NCBI RefSeq assembly: GCF_023078275.1
Contig: NC_062971.1
Span: 16,244,001 to 16,308,000, forward strand
Length of the DNA: 64,000 nt
Source of the DNA: Leguminivora glycinivorella
Lineage: Eukaryota > Arthropoda > Insecta > Lepidoptera > Tortricidae
Reading direction: 5' to 3'
In this document: piece after piece, positions 46,051-57,205 of the stretch
Layout of the letters: each line of letters starts with the position of its first letter
Numbering within the stretch: the first letter of the stretch is position 1
Notes under the pieces: generated by a model
The model's database searches: none
What the model was told of the DNA's origin: nothing
The model's input: only the letters and a program-made list of their open reading frames with translations
Made by a program: the position numbers and the translations under genes

Positions 46051-47110
46051 TGATAAATCCTACACTATCTGGAGGCAATCAATATATCCTCAACAACTAT
46101 TTTTTTTATGTACATACGCACATATTATAGGCTGATAAGAGAATAACAGATCTCTTAAATGAAAACAAGTAAAAAAGTAAATTATACCTCTAAGTACCTA
46201 ATATAGTAAACATCTCAACACCAAAATCTCTAATATAAAGTACCTAACCTAAAAAATAAGTGTATCATTGATAATCATTTCAGTAAACCGAATGTTATAT
46301 CAGCAGTATTTGTTGCCTTTGTGTTTGCTACGTCGTCTGTTATTTAATTATATGCTTCAGGTATTGACAAATTTCAGGATTTAACTATGTATTAGACAGA
46401 ACAATTCACGCATTGCACGTATCAGTTACACCAAAATATCACAGATCATATCTCTCACTCACGAATATCAATCAAGCACAGCATCTGCTGACCTGCACCA
46501 CCTTCCCAGGACTGTCCGCTCTCACGCAAATCACGGAATGGCCAGATCCAGTTTTTGCAGCAGCAGGTCGCGGGTCCCACGCGAGGCAAACCCGTTCGAT
46601 CCCGGACCGTTCCGGGCGCTGGGCGCTTTTTGCGGACGACGATTATCGCGTATGTAGCCGGTGCCAGTGCCGTCGGGTACTGAGATCACTTCTCGGAATA
46701 CGGAAGTGTTTGATCGCTGTGATTAAGATATTGCGCCTGCATATTAGTTATTGCGATCCTGAAGTTCCCATGATGTTACTAGCAAGCTGTTTCTAAATAA
46801 TTCCTAAAAATATATTTAAAAATATATAAAAGTGGAAAATTAGACTATCTGGGCGCATGCGGTGGAAATTTTCGCTATGCTGGATGGCCTCTTGATATGT
46901 CAGATTGCAGAAGAGTATTAGGCTAAAGATCCGGAGGTCGTGGGTGAGAGTTCTTTCCAAGGCAGTAAATTTTTAGTTTTAATTTTTTTTTTAAGCTTAA
47001 CAGCATCGTTTGCGGTTTCTTCTTGATATAAAATCATTTTGTATCATATTTGTCCCAGAGCGCAGTAGTTGTTTTTTTAATTACGCAATTGAAGATTTGC
47101 TGTAAGCAGG
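46051..47110. other. Unassigned sequence
   Basis: 46490-46700 is GC-richer with open frames on both strands (127 codons on plus). No motif or convincing splice pair recognised. Confidence 0.35.
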
Positions 47111-47555
47111 GAGCGTACTTTTCATGCCGATGACATTAATCTGACGTCACGCTCCGTATAGGGTGATCCCAAATAGTTTTATTGTAAATTATTAATCATT
47201 AGTCGTCAATCATTTTAATCGTGTACAAATTACTTCAAATACAGTAGTCCATTTACATGTGGCATAAATAATACCTACTTGAAATGTGAAACGTGAATAA
47301 AATTATTTGATTTGTTTTTATACATAAATTTAATTAAATAGTATTGTTAACAACACATTACAATAAATACGTAGAAAAGAGAATTCCTCTCTAACGTAAG
47401 GCACACCATCCTTCATGCATTCATTACCATGCAAAGAAATTCATAACTTAAAATGATTAATGACTAATGATTAACTATTTACAATAAAACAATTTGTGAT
47501 CATCCTATATGGAGAGTGACGTCAAATTGATGTCATCGGCACGAAAAGTACGCTC
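47111..47555. mobile_element. Foldback element with about 105-bp arms
   Basis: Left arm 47111-47219 and right arm 47452-47555 share, inverted, GAGCGTACTTTTC, GCCGATGACAT, TGACGTCAC, TTTTATTGTAAAT and TTAATCATTAGTC. Loop about 230 bp, with no ORF. Confidence 0.82.
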
Positions 47556-47849
47556 GTGCTCGCGCTATGACATAGGAAAATTTTCAAGTAGGTAGTTAAT
47601 GTAAGCAGCCAAAGTTAGATACCAATTTAACAGATGTTAAGTTACCGGACAATCCATATCGCAAGAAAACCAGCATAGTCAGTTTACAATACTTATAAAA
47701 ACTAAACTTTTGTAACTATTTATTAAATGTATTATCTCTACCACTAGACAGCCGAGACGCAGGCTACTCCAGAAATGGCCGTGTGTCGTGCACCTACCAC
47801 TATGTATGACTATGACTATGTAATTTATTTATTTATGTTATATCTTAGC

Positions 47850-48365
47850 TGGAGGAAGGAAGTTGACCACCGAGTTCAAAATGCCTGGAAGAGCTACTGT
47901 GGTCCATGAAAGAGCTAATGAAGGGCGACCTTCCAATCACTGAAGCGCAAACTCGTTGACATGTGTATTCTGCCTGTCCTCACCTATACGGTGTCCAAAC
48001 GTGGTCATTCACCGGGGGTCAGAAATCCAAATTGAAGGTTTGTCAGCGAGCAAGCGCAGTATTTTAGGTGTGACTAGGATAAATCGCATCCGAAACACTA
48101 CACTGCGCTCTAAAACACGAATAGCTGATGGTGGGGGAGTAGACCGCCAGACCGTGAGACTGGGCAGGCCACGTTTGCCGCATGCACCCGGATAGGTGGG
48201 CCAGCATAGCCACCAAGTGGATGCCTCGAATTAAGAGCGGACGTGGCAGGCCCAGACGGCGGGACAACCTTGACACCTTCACGATCGGCCTGAAATAGCA
48301 CACCAACGGGAGCTGTGGAAATCACGGGGAGAGGCCTTTGCCCAGCAGTGGGACACTATAAACGG
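47850..48365 (+). pseudogene. RTE-like LINE RT C-terminal remnant
   Basis: Frames on the plus strand read KELMKGDLPIT, KRKLVDMCILPVLTYTV, then AACTRI..WA, RADVAGPDGG and EITGRGLCPAVGHYKRA in shifting frames. The block order (LTYG-like motif, 'GH..R', 'GRPRRR', 'W...GEAFAQQWD') is that of RTE-type RT C-termini. Several frameshifts and stops make it dead. Confidence 0.68.
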
Positions 48366-48526
48366 GCTGTTAGAAAATTGGCTATAAAGGGCGCCAGTGT
48401 CTCAGCCGCGGTGCAGGGGCGCCACAGCCGAGCTGCCCGGTACCACAACCAAGGCCGTGTGACCTCACTTCTCTCCCAGTGTATGTCTGTAACGTGTTAT
48501 ATCATAGCTGTGCCATCGAATCTCAC
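48366..48526 (-). repeat. Diverged duplicate of the 48.53-48.65 kb exon-like segment
   Basis: The minus strand carries GTCACACGGCCTTGGTTGTG, GGTACCGGGCAGCTCGGCTG and CCGCGGCTGAGACACTGGCG, matching 48527-48653 with substitutions and a gap of about 12 nt. It lacks a clear acceptor and ends TTTATAG. Confidence 0.65.
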
Positions 48527-48653
48527 CTGTAAATAGAGCATGGTGTCGCGGCGGGCGCTGGTGCCTCGGCCGCGGTGCGCAGGCGTCAGTCAGCAGGCGC
48601 CGCAGCCGAGCCGCTGGGTACTCCAGCCATGGCCGTGTGCCCTCGCTCCTCCT
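48527..48653 (-). CDS. Candidate exon, 127 nt, Arg/Pro-rich, unidentified
   Basis: On the minus strand an acceptor GTGTTGTTGCAG ends at 48654, and a donor ACAG|GTGAGA follows 48527. Of the three frames only one is open throughout: RRSEGTRPWLEYPAARLRRL, then TDACAPRPRHQRPPRHHALF. The segment is strongly GC- and CpG-rich in AT-rich surroundings. A diverged tandem copy lies just beside it, so this may instead be a repeat unit with chance splice signals. I do not recognise the peptide. Confidence 0.35.
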
Positions 48654-48723
48654 CTGCAACAACACCATACAGATACAGTTCACAAAAGTGTTGCTATCAC
48701 TAGTTTTGAATATTACCTATTAC

Positions 48724-48846
48724 TGGGGCCCATTTCTCGAAGCTACAAGTTACAATTTACAAGTGGTTGTCAAAGTCTAATATGACAAGTTGGAAAGAGA
48801 CTTCCGCTTGTAACTTGTAACTTTCAGTTTAGAGAAACGGGCCCCA
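48724..48846. mobile_element. MITE with GGGGCCC...GGGCCCC ends
   Basis: Starts TGGGGCCCATTTCTCGA and ends AGAGAAACGGGCCCCA. Inner arms ACAAGTTACA/TGTAACTTGT. A common lepidopteran foldback family. Confidence 0.8.
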
Positions 48847-48853
48847 GGGGCAA

Positions 48854-48972
48854 GGTACAAGCCTCGAAAGGTACAAGCCTTGTATTACAAGTGCGCGAAC
48901 TGTCAAATCGTATGGGTTGTCATGGAAACACACTTGTAATACAAGGCTTGTACCTTTCGAGAAACGGGCCAC
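48854..48972. mobile_element. Second, related MITE adjacent to the first
   Basis: Arms TCGAAAGGTACAAGCCTTGT + ATTACAAGTG and the exact inverse ending CTTTCGA at 48960, followed by GAAACGGGCC as in the neighbour. The left arm is preceded by a second partial AGGTACAAGCCTCGA. Confidence 0.78.
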
Positions 48973-50144
48973 TGGTCTATACATTACTCAATACAGAGAA
49001 CCTTATGGAACATGTATGTTATTTTTGTTTTGGTAAGTATTAAATTAACTGTTGACGCTGTACACTTTTTCCATAGGTACATTAAATGTAATTTTTGGTG
49101 ATGTTTCTGAAAATGATTAACATGTTAAAAATTCCTTGCAGCAACAAATAAACATAATTTATATGAAAAAACTTAAATTGTTAAAAATATCCTGTCAAAC
49201 GCTAACAGTTGTATTACAAAATTTATACTTAAGTCTTAAACACACCGTATAATGTTGTCAGAGAAAGTGTTAAACAGCGTACAGTTATCACGATTCTTTT
49301 TTTATGTGTTGCCCTACAAAGCCCAAGGACTTAACGCAAAAAACTGTCTAACACCCTTAGATACCCACCTGACGGGCCACGTGGCCATTCAAGGTCCCTA
49401 TACAAACCGGGGCAAGTTTTTGTGACCCCGAGACACGTTAGGGTTACGCTATTGTAAACCCTTTAAGGCGCGTGCGTTTGCGCAGAGCATGTGACAAAGA
49501 CTGCGCTGACATCTTTGATTGATATTATTTGAAGTTGTTTAGTATTTCATTAAACACCAGTTAGCTACAAGATTAATGACAAGTATAAACAAAGTAACAT
49601 GTTGTATACTAACAATGTTTTGTTTCACTGGTCTTAAAGAAAGCACCCACGCTAAAACTATAGAGTAAGGAATTGAATAATAGTAATAGGTAATAATAGG
49701 CTATTAAAAGTGGTGGCACTACTGGTATTCAAACAGCTAATGAGTAATGACACTATAAAGGTGCCTAATTTACAATTCAAACAGTAAAGCGCTTCTTGGT
49801 AAACCGCACGGCAATAAAACGTAAACTTGAGTAACTGAATAAACAATAGTCTAATACGTGTGTTAATAAATTAAATGGCTATCAGCATCATATTAACGTG
49901 GATATAGTTGTTCCGCTTGCGCTAATAGAGTTATTAGCGGAGCCACCCCTGCGCCGGCGCGAGTTAGAAACACAGGTGTTAGATCCTTATGGGCGCGAAG
50001 TGGCTCGCACCCTTTGGGTTCCGTGGCTATGGCATAGTGAGGCTTTTGTTTATTATATTATGTTACACTTACCTCCAGCTTACAGGTATTTTTTATTTGA
50101 GTTTTTTTTACCTAGAGAGTGGTGTGGTGTACTTATATCCTAGA
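48973..50144. other. Unassigned sequence
   Basis: 49898-50143 has an 81-codon plus-strand frame (VPLALIELLAEPPLRRRELE...), followed by a donor-like TTACAG|GTATTT at 50084. No family recognised and no acceptor found. The rest is AT-rich. Confidence 0.35.
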
Positions 50145-50270
50145 ACAGGATAAATCCTGGCACCAGGCTAAAGAATCCTTTATTGCCGGCGTTTCGACGG
50201 GTTACACTGATCGTGGTCCCGGATAACTAGACGTCCTTGTAAAATATTATAACAGAGATTTGTGCAATGC
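50145..50270. repeat. Dispersed repeat fragment ('gccggcgtttcgacgggttacactgatcgtggtc')
   Basis: CCGGCGTTTCGACGGGTTAC and ACTGATCGTGGTCCCGGATA resemble a block recurrent in lepidopteran genomes. Attribution from memory. Confidence 0.45.
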
Positions 50271-50304
50271 CCGATGGAAATGAATCATATATACTTTTTT
50301 TAAA

Positions 50305-50420
50305 TAAATAAATATAGGACTGCTTACACAGATTGTCTGAGTCCCACGGTAAGGTCAAGCTGTGCTTACTTGTAATGTAGTTCAAATCTACGTACAGCTT
50401 TCTCATCGAATTAAGTTTAC
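50305..50420 (-). repeat. SINE family 2 tail fragment
   Basis: AAATAAATAAATATAGGACT, GCTTACACAGATTGTCTGAG and TCCCACGGTAAGGTCAAGC are the reverse complement of the 53743-54005 tail. Confidence 0.6.
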
Positions 50421-51289
50421 TAATGGTATGATGGTACTGCCTACCTTAATATTATTTTACCCACATAAATGTCTCTTGTGAGTCTACAAAAAAGATTGTG
50501 TCATGTCAGATATTTTTGCGTCCGGCCTTCGGTGTACTCTGTGGTTGTACTCGTATAACATATTGTAGGCGACTGTACAAGCTATAAGGTACGTTACGTA
50601 CGTTCTTTGTACCTTGACTTGTAAAGTCAACCTCGTAAATCCTTGCATCGGATCCGAATAGCCGGTAATGTGGAAAATGGTGTAGTTGCCTATTCTGACT
50701 GTCTTAACGGTTATGAATGTGACGTGTCAACAAAGTCGCTTCCGGTTGAAGGAAAAGCCTTCTAACACAGTATAATAAAGAGTACTATCGTACAGTATGG
50801 CCACTCCCACCCCCCGCTGAAAGTGCCCCCCACCCGCTCTCGGTTACCTTACACTTATCACCTGTCAAAAACGCGAACAGTTGACCTGTCATATTTCACT
50901 CATACAAGCATGGTACGCGTTCTCGTACACGTGCTTAGAATGTGTGCTAGGAACGCGCCTCTTTCATATGTTTGATCGCCAGTGTCCGAGATGTGCCTCT
51001 AAGGAAAAATGTTGGTTTCCTGTACCCTTCAGCCAAGACTAATTATTACACAATAGATATATGACAAAATACAGAACTCATAAAACTTAAATAATTGCTA
51101 CATATTGGATTAGAGGAACTCTAAGAATTAGTAAGTGTTAGAAAAAGCGTCCCCTGTCGGTTTTTTGCTGCGCAATTAGCTTCTAACGCCGTCGCTCGTA
51201 CCAGGCTCATTATCTAACGCCACCCTGCGAGCCTTCAACTACATAGCACCCTTCAGATCGGATCAAAATATAAAGTAGTGTAAAATACA
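50421..51289. other. Unassigned sequence
   Basis: No recognised gene or repeat. Confidence 0.4.
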
Positions 51290-51665
51290 TAGGCTTGGGG
51301 CGGAGCGGCGGGGTCGGGGCGGGGCGCTGCCGTCTCTCTCGGTAATGTATTCACGTTTCCCGAGCTACTCATTTTTTATCGCAGTCGCGCGGCGCATTAG
51401 AATTTCCAGGCGAGAAAATCTCACGCACACAGCTATAAAAGAAAATGCCACGGAAAAGTGTACTTTACCTTTTTACGGTAAGGGTGTCAATTTCAGCGTT
51501 GTTGGGAGATTGAAGTGAACGGGCCAGGCGGTGGTGTGGTGTGAGGCTGGGTTTGCGTACATTGTAAATTCGCGCGAGGGGGCGAGGGGCGCGGGCGGCG
51601 GGGCCGGCTCGATAAGGCCTCCGCTTCCGCGCTGCACCCTCCCGCTCCTTCGCGGCCTCCACCTC
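51290..51665. promoter_or_regulatory. CpG-rich promoter-like region with TATA box
   Basis: GC-box-like GGGGCGGAGCGGCGGGGTCG and GGGGCGGGGCG at about 51298-51330, then TATAAAAG at 51434-51441 on the plus strand (initiation would be near 51465). On the minus strand, a 75-codon frame from ATG 51695 (MSGQQICVIVEVEAAKERE...) runs to a donor-like AAAAG|GTAAAG with exon edge at 51469. The region could therefore be a promoter in either direction, or both. No coding exon was recognised beyond it. Confidence 0.35.
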
Positions 51666-51779
51666 CACAATAACACATATTTGCTGTCCTGACATTTGTT
51701 TAAAATTGCCGTTACTTTACGAGTATTGTGGTGCTGAGTCGAGCCTTGTCGTAAAATTTCCGGAAATATGACGAAGTCC

Positions 51780-51895
51780 GGCCTGGCTTTGGTAGTGAAC
51801 TCTATGAAGCCAATGCTCTTGGGTTTGAATCCCGATACTTCCTTCCTTGGGCTTACTGCGTGACTCAATCAGGAGTCAATCTGTGTTAGAATAAC
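51780..51895 (+). mobile_element. Decayed SINE family 2 copy with internal deletion
   Basis: Head remnant GCTTTGGTAGTG and B box GGGTTTGAATCCC joined directly to tail remnant GAGTCAATCTGTGTTAGAAT. Confidence 0.55.
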
Positions 51896-52837
51896 CAAAT
51901 TTTTTTGGCAAGGATAAATCAAAAATAATATATAGGTACTTACGTCTTACGTACGGTTCTGGAGGCCATAAAAATGGTGAAAGTTATCCATTGACCCATA
52001 GAGCAAAAGCTCCGCTAAAAAGGAATCCATATTTTGTTATCCATATGTTATTCACATGTTTACATTTTAATGTTTTTAATCATTTTACATATCTTACTGT
52101 AATCAGAAATAGTTAAATAATAAATTTTTCAACGCTCGTAGTAACTGTGACATTGTCAATACTCTTGACTTTTTCCACAAATAAAGTGTTTCAATATCTA
52201 TGAGTTTTTCCAAAGAGTTTTTCAGTTTCAGTAATAAAAATATTGATAGCCTTTTTTGTTTCACATTTGATTAAAAAGACATAAAATTAATACATATTTA
52301 ATACATTAAGTATGTATTAACTTAAAATAAATATAATTCAACTTAAATTCTAATAGACAAATCCGTAGACATGAATACAATCTATGGACAAATCCAAAGA
52401 TAATAGAATTTTAGTCTATGGACAAATCGACAACCAGAAATCATCCAGAAATAAAGTGGAATACTTGTCAAAATAATAGCAATTTCTATTATTTCTACAT
52501 AAAAACGGCTTTATTTTTGAGGATTCTCCCTATCGGTTTATCAGTGCTGTTTAGTTTAGTGACAGAATGTGTTGATCAAACTGTGCTAAACTTATGTTGA
52601 CTGGGATATAGACCGCAATTACCTTATGTTTTTGTCGAACTCCTGTGTCGAAAATCATGATTCGTTCAAAATTTTTAAAACTGTGCTATGTGTAACTTGG
52701 GGTGGCTATAAATGATACATAATTGAAAACTGATAAATGTTGAATGCTACATCAGCCGGGCATCCTATCCGTGCAAAATGAATGAGCCTATGATCACGTG
52801 GTGAGTACCTACCATTAATGTCCGTTCACCGTTTTTA
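51896..52837. other. Unassigned AT-rich sequence
   Basis: Contains repeats of the phrase 'agacaaatcc..agac' (52360-52430) and no gene. Confidence 0.4.
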
Positions 52838-53250
52838 ACCGACTTCAAAAAAGGAGGAGGTTCTCAATTCGACTAAATGTTTTTTTTTTTGTATGTATTA
52901 TTCGATATCTCCGAGAATCGTGGACCGATTTTCAAAATTTTTTTTTTGATCGAACCGGTATAACCCCGAGATGGTCCCATTGGCACCAAGTCAGGGTCTG
53001 ATGATGGGATCCTGGAGAAATCGAGGGAACTCTTCAAATGTTATAGGCACATGTAATGTTTTTAGTCTATTTTTCAAAGGTACACCAGTATTTACGTCTG
53101 ATGGTAATAATTTTATGTGGCTGAGCTGATGATGGAAGGTCAACTCCTCAATGGTTAGGAGTTTAAGGATAAATCTTTCACTACTGTACATGTATTCGGA
53201 CTGATACATATAATATCACTAGGAACCACTAAAAATCAACAAATAAATAA
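52838..53250 (+). mobile_element. 'ttaaccgacttcaaaaaaggagg' family element, left part
   Basis: TTAACCGACTTCAAAAAAGG at 52838, then GAGGTTCTCAATTCGACTAA, CGATATCTCCGAGAATCGTG and TGATGATGGGATCCTGGAGA. One of the most recognisable lepidopteran repeats; 26950-27190 is a second copy. Confidence 0.75.
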
Positions 53251-53268
53251 ATTTTTAACAAAAAATAA

Positions 53269-53612
53269 AACCGCCTTCAAAAATAAGCGCGTTACAAAAC
53301 ACGGAGAAACTAAAAAGCCAAAAATAATAAACCTTTCAATTCAGATTTCTTATCGTATTGCAATAAGCTAAACATCCAAATTATAAACAAATCAATTATT
53401 TTTGGAGTCGGTACCAGCTGTGTGTGTTGGGTGGGGCAAACAGGCAATAGCAAGGCGACGAACAGGTCTGGTACCGACTACAAAAATAATTGATTTGTTT
53501 ATAATTTGGATGTTTAGCTGAAATACGATAAGAAATCTGAATTGAAAGTTTATTAGCCATTTGGCTTTTTAAAATTTCTCCGTGTTTTGTACTAGGTCGC
53601 GGTCGAAGGCGG
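53269..53612. mobile_element. Long foldback, about 148-bp arms
   Basis: Left arm from AACCGCCTTCAA (53269) to GTACCAG (53417). Right arm from TCTGGTACCGAC (53466) to GAAGGCGGTT (53612). The arms pair along blocks such as AATCAATTATTTTTG, ATCCAAATTATAAACAAATC and TTCAGATTTCTTATCG. Loop about 48 bp, GC-rich. Confidence 0.85.
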
Positions 53613-53742
53613 TTTTTTCAAAATTTTAATTTTAAAAGTTTTATTATTTATATATTTAACTCCCATAACAATATATCACATTATCATATAACATGCAATA
53701 AAAACAACCTTTAATAATGTTATGTTATGCAACAGTAATTTG

Positions 53743-54005
53743 ACGACCGGTCTGGCCTAGTGCATAGTGATAATGACCCTGCCTGCTAAGCCGTGGTCCT
53801 GAGTTCGAATCCCGGTAAGGGCATCTATTTGTGTGATGAGCACAGATATTTGTTACTCAGTCATGGATGTTTTCTATGTATGTAAGTATTAGTATACTTA
53901 TTATATATATCGTTGTCTGAGTAACCGCAACACCATGCAACCTTCTTGAGCTTACCGTGGGACTCAGTCAATCTGTGTAAGAATGTCCTTTAATATTTAT
54001 TTATT
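53743..54005 (+). mobile_element. tRNA-derived SINE, family 2, full-length
   Basis: Head with A box (TGGCCTAGTGC) and B box (GAGTTCGAATCCC), then AGGGCATCTATTTGTGTGAT, GTCATGGATGTTTTCTATGT, ATCGTTGTCTGAGTAACC and the tail GTGGGACTCAGTCAATCTGT, ending in ATTTATTTATTTA. Fragments of the same family occur at 45.3, 45.9, 50.3 and 51.8 kb. Confidence 0.88.
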
Positions 54006-56149
54006 TAATAAGGATACCAATAACTTAAACTACCAACGTTAACAAGTACATATTTCTTTTTCTAAAAACATTACGTTTACATTCTTACCTATACCTAAAT
54101 TACCTCATAACTTTAATATGTGTCGATTATCGTGGTCCTTCTTACAACAAACAATGTATACCTGAAATGAAATAACTGAATTATTTATTACTAACGGTTG
54201 TCGACAATCTCATACATGTTTGGAAGTTATAAAGGCACTATTCTCCCAAGGGCAAACTAAGCCCCCCAAGGGCAAAGTAGCCCCCTCGAAAACAATTAAC
54301 TATGACTATTTATATTCACGATCAAAAAATGCACTAAAGACAAAGAACCCGTGTTGGCAGCTTAGACCTCGTCGCTATCGGCTGTCTCTCTCTCTCTACT
54401 GGGTATTAGCTACGAGGTTCTTTACCTTAGTTTCAACTCTATACTTCTACGCGTTCCTGAGATAGAACCTTAAATTTCTTAAAAAAATGAAGGCTAGGAA
54501 CATTTGTAACGGCATTTCGGCATTAGCAAATAAAAATAAAGTATAAGCACCGATACAGACAGGCAACAATTCAAGCTTACAGAAATTTGTATTATTCGTT
54601 GTGACATTAAAAAAAAATATTTCTTAAAAATAACAAGGCATATGGACTAGGTACGAGTAGGTACCTACTTTAGTTCACGAAGGATCGTTTTCTTCCCCTT
54701 GCTTCAAGAGTAATGTGCGCTCAGATACGCTCGCTCGATTGACTTCCAGCCACACTTGTATCGCACCATCGGTTGTTGAGCGAACGATTGTCAAACAGGA
54801 ATAGATCATGCACACAGAACGTTTTCATTTTATGCAAAACTTTACTAATGAAACGGAATTTACTGTTGTAAAAAAAAATTTCTTTTTATTTGTCTTAAAT
54901 GATAAGTAAAAAGCGTCCTAAATGCCGAAAGGAAATCTATACTTATACTAAATCGATTGTTCTGATTTATGTGTGACTAATGGAGATTATTGAAATGATT
55001 TTACTCACTTTATCTCCTCTCAGGGCTGGTATTCTCAATTCCAACAAAATTAGATGATATTCAAAAACTTAGGCACTGTTTTAACTGTTAAAAAAATACC
55101 TACGTGATTTTGTTACCATTAATGGTTAATGGTAAGTATTATTTTTCTTAAAGTTTCAATAATGATATTTTTGCACACAGGCACTCACGTGGCAATGTCT
55201 ATGTTTCAATGTCAGCCGCGCGGTTTACCGCGAACTACCCGCAACATGTCTGGATTTTACGCTGTGTTGGACACTTTACCCACACTTGAATGTCATCCAA
55301 TAGCGGGTAATATCCCCTTTGTTCAGAGGGCTAGCAAAAAAATTGTTTAAGGCATAGTATGTATACGTTACTTTATTTTTTTGTGTCTTTACTGTATGTT
55401 ATAGTGCTGCACTCTGGCAACATTGCCATACTATTCCCTATAGGTATGGCACTGTTTTATTCTCATGCAGATGTAGGTGTAGTTAAATCTAGCCCCGTTT
55501 TATTCAATTATGTAGGTTGCAGTATAAATTGTGTACTTAATTTTAAAAGTTAGCCTGAAAATTTTTAAGCAAGCAACTAAATATTATTGATTTCCATCGC
55601 TCAAAAGTACAGAGCAACAACATACATATATCGTTTTACTTGAGACACCAGAGAGCAGTCGTATAGACATCGCCGACGCTATCCCCGCGATCAATGGAGT
55701 GGCTCGGCCAAAGTGACATTTAAGCTCATTCATGTCGTTGCACCTTGCACTTCATTCATTACAGTACAGCGTGCATACGATTAGGCGCACCTGTCGAGGT
55801 CAAGGCCAGACCGAACGATTACTCGCACGAAAAGGTCGACCCCGCGCCACCGCTCCCGCGGATAACGGGACTTCCTCGCCTGGCTACTTTCGTTACACTT
55901 AGTATTTTAGGCATATTTGTTATACACGATAATTGTATAGATTACTTCTTGTAGTACCTAATTAAAGCTTTTATCAGTGTAAATTAAAGTAGCGTTTTTA
56001 TTCGTTATGGAATCCAATATTGCGCATCAAATTTACAGTCATAACTAACAAAAATATTTCAAAACTTGGTACGTCGATCAAAGGGTATAATAGTTATTTA
56101 TTATACAAGTGTGCAAAGTTGTATTTTAACGCCGAGTGTGGAATTGAAA
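54006..56149. other. Unassigned sequence
   Basis: About 2.1 kb with no recognised gene. Short frames at 54220-54465, 55129-55350 and 55359-55553 lack motifs. A GC-rich patch at 55660-55880 has no assignment. Confidence 0.35.
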
Positions 56150-56530
56150 AACGAGCAAGTGAAAGGATTCTATAGTTGAACCACGAGCGAAGCGAGTGGT
56201 TCGAGAATAGAATCCTAAACTTGCGACATTTTTTAACACACGAGAAGTAAAATACATTTGCACCAGAGTATAACACAAAACTTTTCCCCTCACTATAGCG
56301 AGGAAAGTACAACGCAAAAAGCGCGTTTATCACTGCTTCCAGTAGTTCCATCATCGTCATCACTAGATTCACTCACCTTTATGAATTATAAAGCAGAAAA
56401 AATGAATTCAAGGTCAAATTACTTTATCCACTAGTGGATAAAATGCGTTTTTAGCCGCTGGTATTGAAGGACAAAACACGTGTTTCTATGAGCTAGTGAG
56501 GGGAAAAGACTATTTTAGAGTTTAATATTA
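56150..56530. mobile_element. Foldback/MITE-like repeat with palindromic core
   Basis: Core palindrome AAAGGATTCTATAGTTGAAC...CGAGAATAGAATCCT around GAACCACGAGCGAAGCGAGT. Inverted CTTTTCCCCTCACTA (about 56281) and AGTGAGGGGAAAAG (about 56495). Confidence 0.55.
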
Positions 56531-56845
56531 AAGGTTATTTAAAATAAATTACCTGTAGATAAGGTAGAATTTGTGAAATATCTATGAAACATATTATATT
56601 TTCCACGGTGATGCAAAATAATTGCTCAATAGCATGTCACTGTTATTGAGGCTGTTGTCTTTTGCACAAATGGCAACTACATTAGCCGCTTTACTGCCAT
56701 GAAATCACACTTTAAGGCTTCAAAGTTAATTTGCCTGTGCTTTTGATAGCGTTGCAGTTATTAGCCGGAGGTTAATTACCCCTCCCGCGAGCCTCGATCT
56801 CAGCCCCTACCAAGAATGTTTGACGTTCTACAATACATGTAGATA
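56531..56845. other. Unassigned sequence
   Basis: No recognised feature. Confidence 0.4.
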
Positions 56846-57075
56846 AGATGATAGAAGCGCTGGTGGTGGAGAAGCGAGCTTGCGACTTTCAAACCGAAGG
56901 TTGCGAATCGAACCCCGGCTCGTACCAATGAGTTTTTCGGAACTTATATGCGAAATGTCATTTGTTTTTTGCCAGTCGCTTTTAGATGAAGGAAAACATA
57001 TTGGAGAAACCGGACTGATCTAGTTACCCTTAGGCTCTCATGAGCCGTGGCAAGTGCCGGAATACTTAACGCAAA
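56846..57075 (+). mobile_element. tRNA-derived SINE, family 3
   Basis: AGCGCTGGTGGTGGAGAAGC (decayed A-box region), B-box region GGTTGCGAATCGAACCCCGG, then CTCGTACCAATGAGTTTTTC, GGAACTTATATGCGAAAT, CAGTCGCTTTTAGATGAAGG and AACCGGACTGATC. I recognise this SINE as common in Lepidoptera. Confidence 0.82.
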
Positions 57076-57164
57076 GAGGACATTCCTTGTATCATAGAGG
57101 AATAAGCATGGAAAGAGTAGTAACTTCATACATCAGTAAATGCGAGTTATTTGTAGTGACATCT

Positions 57165-57205
57165 AGCGTCAATCACGAGTCAAAAAGCGTAAATTATCAG
57201 TAGGT
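57165..57205 (+). repeat. Repeat block shared with 63700-63752
   Basis: CAATCACGAGTCAAAAAGCG and TAAATTATCAG occur inverted at 63710-63748, just before the second LTR. Confidence 0.6.
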
